From Cymbidium sinense (taxonomy: Eukaryota; Streptophyta; Magnoliopsida; Asparagales; Orchidaceae), in assembly GCA_021442155.1 (NCBI GenBank), contig CM038216.1, positions 88,694,945-88,758,944 of the forward strand: DNA of 64,000 nt, written 5' to 3'. Made by a program: the position numbers and the translations under genes. Of this stretch, positions 37,081 through 47,116 are shown piece by piece. Each line of letters starts with the position of its first letter. Position 1 is the first letter of the stretch. The notes under the pieces were generated by a model that saw only the letters and a program-made list of their open reading frames with translations, was not told where the DNA came from and did not search any database.

Positions 37081-37108
37081 CAAGATTAAATGCTCACCTC
37101 TTAGGCAT

Positions 37109-37254
37109 TTCCATGACCTTATATCATGGAATTGTAAGCCCTAACTTTCTAATAAAAATTCAACTAAAACAAATCAATTCAATTTTAAAAATGTTAAGCC
37201 CAATCATAGGATAGTATAGGATGCTTATTAGGCTTCCTAGTATCCTAAGCATCC
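37109..37254. repeat. two simple hairpins
   Basis: TTCCATGA (37109-37116) pairs with TCATGGAA (37124-37131). GGATGCTTA (37219-37227) pairs with TAAGCATCC (37246-37254). Both are perfect and have short loops. They precede the larger foldback at 37361. Confidence 0.75.
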
Positions 37255-37360
37255 CCTACTTATCTTCATTTGGCTTTGATAAGAACTCCCTCCTCTAGAT
37301 CGATCCCACTTGACTTTCTAAAATTAAACCAATTGATTGGAAGTCCTACCTTCAAAATCT

Positions 37361-37824
37361 TTGGAGACAATGATCATTTACCTTAATTGAGACTATTCCT
37401 AAGGAATCCTATTCCTTAGGATGTAATTAACTATGGGGGCTTGCCCCAATAGGGAACTTTATGAACCTGAATTAAAATAAACATTGCTTTACTTTTCCAT
37501 ATAAAGTAGGGGAAGAATCTATGGTACATTCTGAAGATCCATAGTCTTTAGGAGTTCTTATTAAGGTGATTAGATCCATTATAGAGCGGTGACTTCTATC
37601 TTTCGAGATAGTACACCTTTCATTAATGCTGTGCCCGATCACCCTAATAAGAACATATGCGGATCTACATGGTGTCCCAACAAGGTGTTATATTTTTGTT
37701 TTCATTTATCCTCTTTCCAAAAGGGGATAGATGAAGGCAGAAATATGAATATTCTCACCACAATTTTTAGGGACTCTAGAGATGGTTCCTGTCTCCATCT
37801 TTTGTAAATGATCATTGTCTCCAA
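37361..37824. repeat. multi-branched foldback bounded by a 20 bp perfect inverted repeat
   Basis: TTGGAGACAATGATCATTTA at 37361-37380 is the exact reverse complement of 37805-37824. Inside are separate nested stems. 37398-37407 pairs with 37411-37420 (10 bp perfect, 3 base loop). GGGGC/GCCCC lies at 37436-37447. AAGA..CTATGG near 37514 pairs with CCATAG.CTT near 37539. 37554-37570 pairs with 37638-37654 (16 of 17) and encloses CTATCT-TTCG-AGATAG at 37596-37611. 37701-37715 pairs with 37721-37735 (15 bp with two G-U). No coding frame is convincing. Confidence 0.85.
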
Positions 37825-38027
37825 GCATCGATAGTGGGTTTGTACTTTTGTATAAATCCAAGACTATATTTTTTTCCATTGGGACTTAGCTTATTTCATC
37901 CTTAAGTTAAGCTATTCAACATCTTTAGGTTTTAAGACCTCACCTCGTGTTGGTCATAAAACCCTTGTTGGATTCCCCAATGGGTGAAAATAAAATTTTA
38001 ACAAAAAGAAAATAATTAAAGACTTCC

Positions 38028-38051
38028 TCCTTACCATTTCTATGGTAAGGA
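38028..38051. repeat. 10 bp perfect hairpin
   Basis: TCCTTACCAT pairs with ATGGTAAGGA around a TTCT loop. It lies between the large foldback and the hairpin array. Confidence 0.85.
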
Positions 38052-38236
38052 AATGTTCATTTCAAAAATAAAGACAAAGTAAATCCTTCATAAAAGTCTT
38101 GCTTTTAAAAGCACTTGTTCAAAATACACTTAATAAAATATTTGCACTACATCTAATAATTTTCATAATTGTTACATGTAGGAATATTTCAAAAATAATA
38201 CTAACAATCATGTTTACAAAAAAAAACATAAAATTT

Positions 38237-40065
38237 GAAGATGGGACCTTTCATTTAATACATCCAAATGTGTTGGATGGATGTTACATCTTCAAGCAAA
38301 ATCACAACTTCGAAATTCCACTCAACACATTCCACATCTTTTAAGTTAGAATTTTCACCTTCTCAAAAAGCACATATGAAACCTCTCCATTTAATATACC
38401 AACATTTATTAAATGGTGGTTTCATTTCCAATCAAAATCAAAATCAATTTTTAAAAAGAACATATGAAACCTCTCCATTCAATATACCCACATTTATTGA
38501 CTGGAGGGTTCATTTCAAATCAAAATCAATTTTTGAAAAGCACATATGGAACCTTTCCATTCAATATACCCACATTTATTGAATGGAGGTTTCATTTAAA
38601 TCAAAATCAAGAATAAAAACTTCAAAAAAGCACATATGAACATCGCCATTCAATATACCCAAATTTATTGAATGAAGATCTCATTTCCAAATAAAATAAC
38701 ACTATTTTGAATTCCCACTTAACATGTTCCATATATGATTAGGTTGGAATTTCCTTTTTCAAAAAAAAAAAGCAAAAACTACACACGAAACTACATCTTT
38801 GAAAAATGAAACATAAATGATTTCCATGTTACATACCCAAATTTGTTAAATGGAAATCTCTCATTTCAAAATCAACAAAACACAAAATTTTTAAAACACA
38901 TTTGGAACTTCATTTTAGCATAATTCATTTGCTAAAAGTGAAGTATCCATTTTCAGAACAAAATTCACAACACATTTGGAACTTAACTTTAGCATACCAC
39001 ATTTGATAAAGTAAAGTCTCCATTTTCAAAATAAAATTTGAAACACATTTTTAGAACTTTATTTTAGCATACCACATTTGAGAAAGTGACATCTCCATTT
39101 TTAAAATAAAATTTAAAACACATTTCTAGAATTTCATTTAGCATACTCAAATTTGCTAAGTGAAATCTCCATTTCACAAAATTCAAAAACACATTGGAAC
39201 TTCATTTTAGCATACCACATTTGCTAAAAGTGAAGTCTCCATTTTCAAAAGAAATTTTGAAACACATTTTTGGAATTTCATTTAGCATACTCAAATTTTC
39301 TAAGTGAAATCTCCATTCCACATAATTCAAAACACATTAGAACTTCACTTTAGCATACCACATTTACTAAAGTGAAGTCTTCATTTTAAAAAAAATCCAA
39401 AATAAATGAAACACATTATGATTTCTATAGGATACCTAAATTTGCTAAGGATCCTATTTTCAAAAATCTTCAACAAAATTATAACACATTATGATTTCCT
39501 TAGCATACTAAAATTTGCTAAGAATCCTATTTTTCAAAATCAAAAATAAAAGAAACACACTAGGATTTCCTTAGCAAACCCAAATTTGCTAAGAATCCTA
39601 TTTTCAAAAAATTTCAAATAACAAAAAACAAAACACATTTGGATTCTTCATTTAGCATACTAAAATTTGCCAAATGAGGATTCCATTTTCAAAACCACAA
39701 ATGATTCACAAAATAAAGCAAACAAACAAAAACAAGAAATTATTTTCAAACACCTCACCTAGCATACCCAAATTTGCTAAGTGAGTAAATTCCAAAATTC
39801 TCAAATCAAAAACAAAATCAATTGACCCTTTACTTTAACATACTAAAATTTGTTAAATAAAGGGTCCTCAAAATCAAAAATCAAAATTCAAACATGAACT
39901 TAATGGAAGTATCTCTTCAAAAAATACTTGAACCCATTTTCAACATACCCAAATTTGTTGAAAGTGGAATCTACATTCAAAAATCCTCTTTCAAATCAAT
40001 CTCAAAATCTCTTATAAATCATTTGAGCCCCACTTAACACTTTCAAGTTGTTGAGTGTGGGTTCA
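38237..40065. repeat. tandem array of about 23 hairpins with conserved loop and covarying stems
   Basis: About every 75 bp (range 60-115) there is an inverted repeat. Loops centre near 38265, 38325, 38401, 38488, 38577, 38662, 38722, 38836, 38924, 38997, 39074, 39148, 39216, 39292, 39360, 39433, 39510, 39581, 39661, 39770, 39845, 39950 and 40043. Loops mostly resemble TAC(C/T)(C/A)AAATT. Stems differ from unit to unit yet remain paired: CCATTTAATA/TATTAAATGG (38387, 38407), TCCATTCAATA/TATTGAATGGA (38567), ACTTCATTTTAGCA/TGCTAAAAGTGAAGT (38908, one bulge), CTTAGCA/TGCTAAG (39570), GACCCTTTA.TTTAACA/TGTTAAATAAAGGGTC (39824, one bulge), CCATTTTCAACA/TGTTGAAAGTGG (39934). Spacers are A-rich ('ttcaaaatcaaaa..acacat'). 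There are no real ORFs; the frames at 38099-38344 and 38268-38582 read through the repeats. Confidence 0.9.
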
Positions 40066-42190
40066 AATTCTAAATCTAAATTCAAAAATAAACAAAATAA
40101 AGATCTAATTCAAGTATGTTTTCAACATTGCAGACTTTCAATTAGCATCAATTTCAGTTTCAGTTTCAGTTGATTATAATGGCAGCGCAGAAGTATGTGC
40201 TCATGTTTCATCATGGGATGGATTAAGCCTAGGTTCAGGCCAGCATTCCATGATTTGACTATGCCCACTTCATCCACTTTGGTCGGGGCTTCGAGGGGGC
40301 CAGGATTACATGTGAGGGAAGCCCCCTCATGATTATTAGTAGAATCATGGTGACTTGGCAAAAGCCAGTCATCCAGGTCGACATGCCATATGGCTCGAAG
40401 ATTCTCTCATTGAAGAGGAAGGCTATGGATGTTCCCATATTTGCAGTATCAATGCTAGTGTAAGTGTGCCCTATTATTCCCCATGCTGCCCCAATTAGGG
40501 CTAGTACCCACTCACTAGCTCCCCTGATTCTAGGGATTGTCTTCCCTACTTTTGAGGTTGGGTATAGTTCATACTATGTTCGACTTACTATGACCCAATA
40601 AAGAAACAAGAATTGTATGATCAAGCAGTATCACATTCATAATTCTAAGGAGTTGGAGGCAGCCACTTAATCTACTGTAGAGGAGTTACCTTGGTTGGTT
40701 TCCCCACTGGGTACAGAAAACTAGTTCCACCTTTTATCTTGGTCTAATTGAGAGGATGCTAGAAGGATTTTTGCCTCATCTCTGCTAGTGATTCAATTTT
40801 AGGCACCTGTTAGTGAGAGGAGGAGGTCGTACGGTAGCCACTGATCAATTTTACACCAAGTAGGAGGACCCAATAGATGATCTGAGTCTAGGGATCAATT
40901 TGATTTGAGATCAGTTATTCCCCACAGTGTGGGCAAGCAGCATAAGCAGGAGAGGGCTAGAGAGGCCCGTACATCAATTCATGTCACTAGCCGAGAGCAC
41001 CAAAGGTATAACTGATAGTCAACAGCCTCCGCACTTGTGGACTTTCCATGTCAGCGTGCTACCCGTGCTGACCATATCGGTGTGCTACCCATGCTGATCA
41101 TAAGAGAGGAGCTCCTATCCTAAGAGAGTCAGTGGTGCCTCCATCACCGCTCTTCTATGTGCCCGCCATCTCTTGTACATATCCTAGCATCTACTATTCT
41201 ATCTAAGGCCATGAAGGCCACATCGAGGGAGAAGAGAACCCCGTTGGTGATCCGGCTATGGCCTAGAGATCCCGTCCCATCTACATCATTGGTGATGAAC
41301 TCTCACTCGACCTTCGATCATGGTGTAGAAGGAATGGCGACCTCGAAGTATAATAGTCATCCCTTCACCACCACCAGCACCACAGCAGGCTATTGAGATG
41401 GTCACAACAATTGAGGGAGGAGGATACAGTTCAGTCACCTTTATGTCCATAGATCCTCCTAAGAGTGCCACTCTTCCTAGATCCAGTAATAGTCAAGAGT
41501 ATCTTTCCTCTAGTGAGCATAATCCTCATAAGATCAGCTCTCCAGCAGCATCAGAGGTTATGCGCTTATCTATTCATGACAGTGATCCCATTACCGTCGG
41601 TCACTTTCATCATGCTAGTTGGACCAATCCCTAGATGACATAGTAGCTCAGTATCCAGTGGAGAAGAAAGAAATCTTATGATATGCCTGGTCTAATTTAA
41701 AGGATGAAAAGTTTAGCTTTGATCTAAATTAAGATGACTTATTAGAGGATTCAGTGAGGGTACACATGGTAGATATCGAGGGTTCTCTCCTCTGTGAGCT
41801 GCAGAATATGGAAGGTCTGAGGCAGGGAAGACACCGACACTGCTCACCTAGTAATAGAAAGATGAACAAATAGATAGGATGGGGAAGCAGCTCGAGGACT
41901 TGTTAGCAGTAGTCTTAGCACTTCAAAAAGAAGCACCGACAATTCATTCTACTATAGCTGAGACTAGTCAGCCAAAGTTGGTGCATATCTTAGATTATGC
42001 CAAGACTTTACCTCTAGTAGAGTAGAGTAGCACTAGCCTGTATAGGAAGGTAGTGGATAGTACCTTTATATAGGAAAAACATATCAAAACCATGGTTGAG
42101 TAGTAGGTGAGAGAAGCATTGGCTCAAGCCCAAGGAGGATCATCAGTTCCAAAGGGTAGACCCTAACCAGAAGAATTTGATGCCATCTAA
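40066..42190 (+). pseudogene. decayed N-terminal gag region (gypsy C)
   Basis: No long frame survives. Pieces after about 41635 read as gag-like text: 'DIVAQYPVEKKEI', 'WSNLKDEKFSFDLN', then a likely coiled coil 'QLEDLLAVVLALQKE' near 41890 and 'LDYAKTLPLVE' near 41992. Collinearity with the gag core downstream supports the call. The frames at 41157-41396, 41286-41471 and 41398-41634 lack recognisable domains. Stops are frequent. Confidence 0.5.
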
Positions 42191-43440
42191 TATCCTAAGG
42201 GTTTCGTGCCACCTTCTTTCAAAAGCTTCGATGGCAGTGGGATTCGAAGTAGCATATTGTGCATTTTAGGATCACTTATTACAATGTCAGTGGTAGTGAC
42301 ACTTTACTCTTCCATTTCTTTGTTAATAGCTTAGTGGGAATTTCATTTGATTGGTATGTTGAACTTCCCAATAGTTCAGTGAAGATTTTTGCTGAGTTGG
42401 AGCAATCTTCATCCAGAGGTTTGCTGGAGCTCAGGAAAGGGTGACTGCAGGCGATCTCATCATGGCTCAACAAAACCCTAATGAGTCCCTCATTGATTAC
42501 ATTCTCTGATGGCATAATTTGAGTATGAAATGCAAACCACAACTATCTAAATAGCCTGCCATCAAGATGCTACTTAAGAATATCCTTGGCCCGGTTGCCT
42601 TCATGCTCAAAGGTTTCACCATCAAAATATTTAAAAAGCTAATAAATAAGGTAGCTAGCTTACAAGGAGAAGACAAATAGTCATAATTTCCAGACCAATC
42701 AATAAAGTAGAAGCCATAAAAAGATTTTGAGAAGAAGCTCAGGGCAGTGGTAGTAGCAGACAAGGGGAAACAGCCAGCCAGAGAATAGTTTGACAGACCT
42801 TGTGCTCCGCAGCCATCACATCGACCTCCTCTACCACCACCAAAGCAACCCTACTAGCTACTACATCAGCCTCCATGGCCTGCACCAGCTCCTCCTTAGC
42901 CACATCATCAGTTGTAGAGGTACACATACTCGCTGCCAGGTAGCTATGGTCCACCTACTCTTTTGAATAAACTTAATAAGCCTTATTCATTTAAGAGGGA
43001 GGCAATTTGAAAGATTTTTAAGAATCTCATAAAGAGTTCTGATTTTATGCTACCTGAACCTAAGAGACCGAAGGAAATGGTCAAAAGTAATGATCCTAAC
43101 TTTTACCCCTACCACTGCATGTTAGGTCATGGTTTGGAAGATTGCTTTTCATTCAAGGATTGGCTTGAGCATAGCTTCAAGACTAGTGTTATAGTTATCC
43201 CGAAGGAATACCTTGTGGAATAACCATCTAGTTCCATTAGGGTAATCCTTGGGAAAACTTGCGATCCTACCAAAACCAAAGAAGGTTGGGATATCTCCTT
43301 ATCCTGTACCTTTAAGAAACTTGTCTGCAAAATCATGAAACTTTCCTTGCAGGTGTCTAAGATAGCTCAAATTGCCAACATCAAAAAAGGTTTGCAAGTT
43401 GCAAGAGCTAACTTAGGTAAAGGGGGAGCTCAGCATCAAC
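42191..43440 (+). pseudogene. retrotransposon gag core and zinc-knuckle-like region (gypsy C)
   Basis: Starts with 'PPSFKSFDGSG', then the frame at 42259-42444: 'HFRITYYNVSG', 'LLFHFFVNSLVG' and 'ISFDWYVELPNSSVK'. This is the capsid core of plant Ty3/gypsy gag. Further on are 'MAQQNPNESLIDYI', a Pro-rich linker (42790-42960) and 'YHCMLGHGLEDCFSFKD' near 43111, the Cys/His motif typical of Tat-like gag. Several stops and shifts interrupt it. Minus-strand frames in this stretch (42279, 42497, 42739, 43127) are shadows. Confidence 0.82.
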
Positions 43441-44030
43441 AACAGCCTGTACTAGCCTGGGATAACTAAGTAGTGCAACCACCAATTGAGTCCTGCCTCC
43501 CGTCCATAGTTGCAGCTACAACATCAATGACTACTTCTACTTCAGCTAGCTCTTCTTCTAGTATACATCTTATATCGATGGATGAGGGCATCAAATCCCC
43601 CACTCCTCTTACTTTACTTGATTTCTACTATGTACATCTTTTAAAATCTAAGAAATTGAAGAATAAAGCTAGTTTGAATTATATCTGTCACGATGGGTTG
43701 TCTAAATCTACTCCTAATGAAAAATCTTCGAGTTTAAACAATAACTATAACAACTCTGATCTTCCCTTTTTGATTTAGAGTTGGACTTTCCTACTCTAAA
43801 TACTATGGGTTTTCCTACTGAGATAGACTTGGAATCATCTAATTCTGAGAGTCCCATAGGAGACTATGTAGGCAAGCCTAACATACAGGTAGAATTTTCC
43901 ATTACCCTGCCACAAGAGATCACCAAAGTCAACCTCCGTAGTAGCAAGGTTCTACCTCCTAGGGTAGTACCTCCATATAAGAAGATACAAGTCATTGGTT
44001 CAAAGGATCGAGAAGCCCCTCCATAAGATG
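43441..44030 (+). pseudogene. gag-protease linker (gypsy C)
   Basis: Two frames, 43473-43778 (Ser/Thr-rich start, then 'LTLLDFYYVHLLKSKK') and 43781-44026 ('VEFSITLPQEITKVNLRSSK', then 'PPRVVPPYKK'). They lie in tandem, separated by a TAG and a frame change. They are long open stretches for this degraded element. No enzyme motif is present. Confidence 0.6.
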
Positions 44031-44760
44031 CTCCACTCCTGGATATGCTTGTGGAGGATCAGCCCAAAGTGGACTACAATGCCCTCTCTCACCTAAGAAA
44101 GTTTCCATCTAAGCTAAGCATATATTATGCCCTTATCTTATCCAAAGAGATGAGGGAATAATTAATCAAAGCTCTCCTTAATCCATAGATATTCTTAGCT
44201 CAGTTGATCACTTTTGGTGAGGAGGCACATTATTCCAAAGAAGCTCAGGGAATCACTTTCACAGATAAAGACCTACGTCTGGGGGACATGTAGCACAACC
44301 GTCCCCTCTACATTACAATGGACATGGGCAAATTCAGAATTACCAGAGTTCTTGTCCATCCAAGAGCATACACTATGAGTCTAAAGACCCTTTCCTATTT
44401 GAGGATCGACATCTCCACACTTTGAGGAGATCAGATGATGTTGAGAGGATTTAATGAACAAGGCCAGAATGCTTTAGGTTTCATAGTGTTACCTTTGAAG
44501 ATAGATGACTGGAAGACTGAAGCCAAGTTTTATATCATTGATTCAAATACTTCATTCACCACTTTACTCAGTAGGTTTTAGATACATCAAAATAAGATGA
44601 TTCCATTCTCCCTCCATCAGTGCATCAAGTTCAGGAAGGATGGGATTGAGTGCTATGTAAAAAAAGATGAAAAGCCATTTTCACTCAGAGAGGTTAAGAT
44701 ATATGAGGATGCTACCTACTATCTTTCTCAAAATACCCTTTCTCATGAACTTGGATAAAA
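44031..44760 (+). pseudogene. aspartic protease region (gypsy C)
   Basis: Pieces in order: 'YNALSHLRKFPSKLSIYYAL', 'LSKEMRE', 'GITFTDKDLRLGDM', 'HNRPLYITMDMGKFRITRVL', then 'VHPRAYTMSLKTL'. In the family the last piece carries the catalytic D-P-G-S. Here Asp is His and Gly-Ser is changed, so the active site is lost. It continues with 'IDDWKTEAKFYIIDS' and 'FTTLLSR', the substrate flap region. At least five stops. Confidence 0.83.
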
Positions 44761-45390
44761 TTCAAATACAAAAGAAAAAGAAAAAAAAGTAAAATAAAAA
44801 GAAAAAGAAAAAGAAAAGAAAAATGAAAATCTAAGTGAACAATAAAGGGAAATTGAAGAAGAAGTAAAGCTGCATATCACATTTCAACCACAGTTCATTT
44901 ATAGACATGTGGGTGGATGACTTAGCCTCTGCCAGGCAGAGGCAGAGGCAGAAATAGAGGCAGTTCTAGAGGTGGAAGACCCTCTGGTTTGCCATCATCC
45001 AACAGGGGTTATGTCATAGTTCATAAGAGTACCCCTACTATTAACATAAGCTTGGTATCTAGCTCATTGGACAAGTCTAATGTGATTAGTATACCAAACA
45101 ACCCCTCTCAGCAAGTTTCATTAGAGGTGACACATGAGCCAGACAGTGATGAAGACTAGGCCTCCAGACAAAGCATGAATGCATTCGAATCAAATATATG
45201 TGAAAATATTACGCAGTAGTTAGGAATCATAGCTCTAACCTATCTTTCATCTCAAAAAGTTGGAGGTTTAGTAGTTAAGGAAGCCACTCAGTCTTCCAGA
45301 GATGTCAAGCTAAAGAGATTCTTTTTTGCAATCATTATCCTCAAGTCCAGAAATTGATGTAGGATTTGAGGATATTTCAAACAAAGAATA
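44761..45390 (+). pseudogene. protease-RT spacer with purine tract and RGG-like stretch (gypsy C)
   Basis: An A/G-rich tract (AAAGA-type) lies at 44763-44835. At 44930-44990 a (GGCAGA) repeat gives, in one frame, 'PGRGRGRNRGSSRGGRPSG', an RGG-box-like sequence. It continues open to 'HEPDSDED' near 45157. Such basic Gly/Arg stretches bind nucleic acid in other proteins. Its role here is unknown. Confidence 0.5.
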
Positions 45391-45865
45391 ATGGAATTGC
45401 ATTTTGATTGGTACTCACCTCGTGTTCTTAATCTTGCAAACAAGGGTTTGATTCCTTATACATGGTTTATGTACAAGTCAGAGTACTTCAAAAAGTTATG
45501 GAACAACACAGGCAAGGATGCACAATCAAGATTAGGATTATTATTTGGTACATCGGGTCCATTCATTGATGAAAATTATTGTTTAGTTGTGACCAATCAT
45601 TTGGAGTCTGATAGGTTCTTTTCACACAACACCAAACCTTATGAGGGTTTGTGCTTAGAAACCTCAATTGATCTAGATGATCTCTAGATCAAACATGCAT
45701 CACCAAAATTTGAAGAGGAGATCCATTCAATAATCGACAAGCTTAAAGAAATCAACCTCGAGATAGAAGAAAATCCACGCCCCACATACATCAGTTCATT
45801 CCTGAATGAAAAAAAAAACAATTACTTAGTTAGGCTATTGACTGAGTTTAAACACTGCTTTATAT
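45391..45865 (+). pseudogene. 98-codon open stretch and PR-RT linker (gypsy C), truncated
   Basis: 45391-45687 is open with no stop ('MELHFDWYSPRVLNLANKGL' onward). I do not recognise it, but it sits where Tat-like polyproteins have a protease-RT linker. After a TAG the same frame gives 'FEEEIHSIIDKLKEIN', 'RPTYISSFLNE' and 'LVRLLTEFKHCF', a recognisable linker just upstream of RT. The element stops at about 45865 in AT-rich satellite, so RT is absent. Confidence 0.65.
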
Positions 45866-46229
45866 AGAGTTATCATAAAAATTTAAAATGTGCAGAATAA
45901 TATATTATGATATATGATGCAATATGATGCTACAACATATAATATTTATTTTGAACATAAAATCTTACTTTTTAGATTACAGGTGGCATAGCACAACTTT
46001 GGTACTACAACCCAATTCCCACTTCAAATTTAACAAATTTCTTCATCTAATTTATTAAATCAATATTTTTATGATATATATTAATATAGAATATAGGACA
46101 CAATACCATAATATACTTAAACATTTCAAAACATCTTATAACATACAATCACTACATGGGTAGATATATGATGTTACATTATACTATATTATATGGTATT
46201 ATAATATGACTTAGGGTTAGGGTTTAAGG
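45866..46229. repeat. AT-rich satellite module, copy 4 (5'-truncated)
   Basis: Begins in the middle of the module (equal to about 12040 in copy 2), right at the break of gypsy C, and runs to the tag. It is collinear with 12040-12391. Confidence 0.82.
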
Positions 46230-46338
46230 TATTCAAATCTCGAATAGTCAAGGGAAAGGCTCTTGAAGACATTTTCTTTAGCTACCATAACTATTTTAGG
46301 ATTAAGTCATTCTTTATAATGACATCTTTATTCAAGGT
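46230..46338. repeat. conserved tag, copy 4
   Basis: Same tag as 1051-1168, with a short deletion near 46315. Confidence 0.8.
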
Positions 46339-46631
46339 TTAGGGTTTAGGGTTTAGGGTTTAGTTAGTTTAGGGTTATTTAGGTTTAGGGTTTTAGTAGG
46401 GTAGGTGGTTTTAGGTTTTAGGGTTTAAGGTTTAGGGTTTAGGATTTAGGGTTTTATGGTTTAGGGTTTAGGGTTTAGGGTTAGGTTTTAGGGTTTAGGG
46501 TTTAGTGTTTAGGGTATAGGGTTTTTAGGGTTTAGGGTTTAAGGTTTATGGTTTAAGGTTGAGGGTCTAGGGTTTAGGGTTTAGGATTTTGGTTTAGGGT
46601 TTAAGTTTTAGTTTAGGGTTTAGGGTTTTTT
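46339..46631 (+). repeat. degenerate TTTAGGG array
   Basis: TTTAGGG and variants, ending in a six-T run at the GRP cassette. Confidence 0.92.
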
Positions 46632-47116
46632 ATAATAGAGAATGAATTCACATTCAACATTTCTTATTTTTGATTTCATCAAACAAGTAGCTCACTAAGT
46701 TTTATAAGACACAAGTGATGACATAGATAAAAAATAAGCACCCATAGAGCAAATCAAAAACCCTTGATAAGTAGAACACTCTCTACTATTATGGCAAAGT
46801 TCCATAAGCAACAGATTGAATCAACTATTGTTTAGTTTCTCAAATTCCCATCAAAACCATTGTTGCCTCTCGAGTAGTGGGATTCACCAATAAATCTCTG
46901 ATGTCTCCCTCCGCCACCACCACGTCTGTAACCTCCGTCGCTCGACTGGCCTCCATAACCTCCACTACTCTGATCATAACCTCCATACCCACCAACACTT
47001 CTATATCCCCCACCACCAATGTGATAATCGTCATCTCCACCTTTACCACCACTTCCAGATCTAGACAAAGCCTGGTTGACGGTGATGCTCTTATCATCAT
47101 GTTTTTGCCCATTCCT
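46632..47116 (-). pseudogene. GRP fragment copy 7 (best preserved)
   Basis: Minus strand from 47116. N-G-Q-K, D-D-K-S-I-T-V-N-Q-A-L-S-R matches the last strand of a plant GRP RRM. From 47068 to 46832 an open frame follows with GGGGYRSVGGYGGYDQ, SSGGYGG and YRRGGGGGRHQR, the Gly/Tyr/Arg-rich tail that binds RNA in this family. A near-natural C-terminus ends in a W-to-L changed 'GNLRN', then 200 bp of 3' UTR. There is no RRM body, start codon or promoter, so it is not a working gene. It begins at the same residue as most other copies. Confidence 0.88.

Larger units (their letters stand above)
30311..45865 (+). mobile_element. Ty3/gypsy (Tat/Ogre-like) fragment C: candidate LTR, leader, gag, protease
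   Basis: Begins with TGTTGACCAC right after telomeric satellite, as expected for the TG start of an LTR. It runs through a non-coding part of nearly 10 kb and then into decayed gag, zinc-knuckle, protease and protease-RT linker. It breaks off at 45865, where AT-rich satellite starts. It holds the 5' half that fragments A and B lack. Whether all three derive from one insertion or one family cannot be told without alignment. The LTR 3' end and the primer binding site were not identified with confidence. Confidence 0.75.

Noticed and set aside
37968..37995. possible primer binding site ('ttggattccccaatggg')
   Set aside because: It loosely resembles the TGGCGACTCC..TGGGGA type used by some gypsy elements, but there are too many mismatches and no LTR end is evident beside it.
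38237..40065. CRISPR-like array
   Set aside because: The regular spacing is caused by hairpins. Spacers are A-rich and similar to each other, not unique, and the genome is a plant.
46832..47068. possible functional small Gly-rich protein gene
   Set aside because: It lacks the RRM, a promoter and a proper start. It begins at the same truncation point as eight other broken copies.
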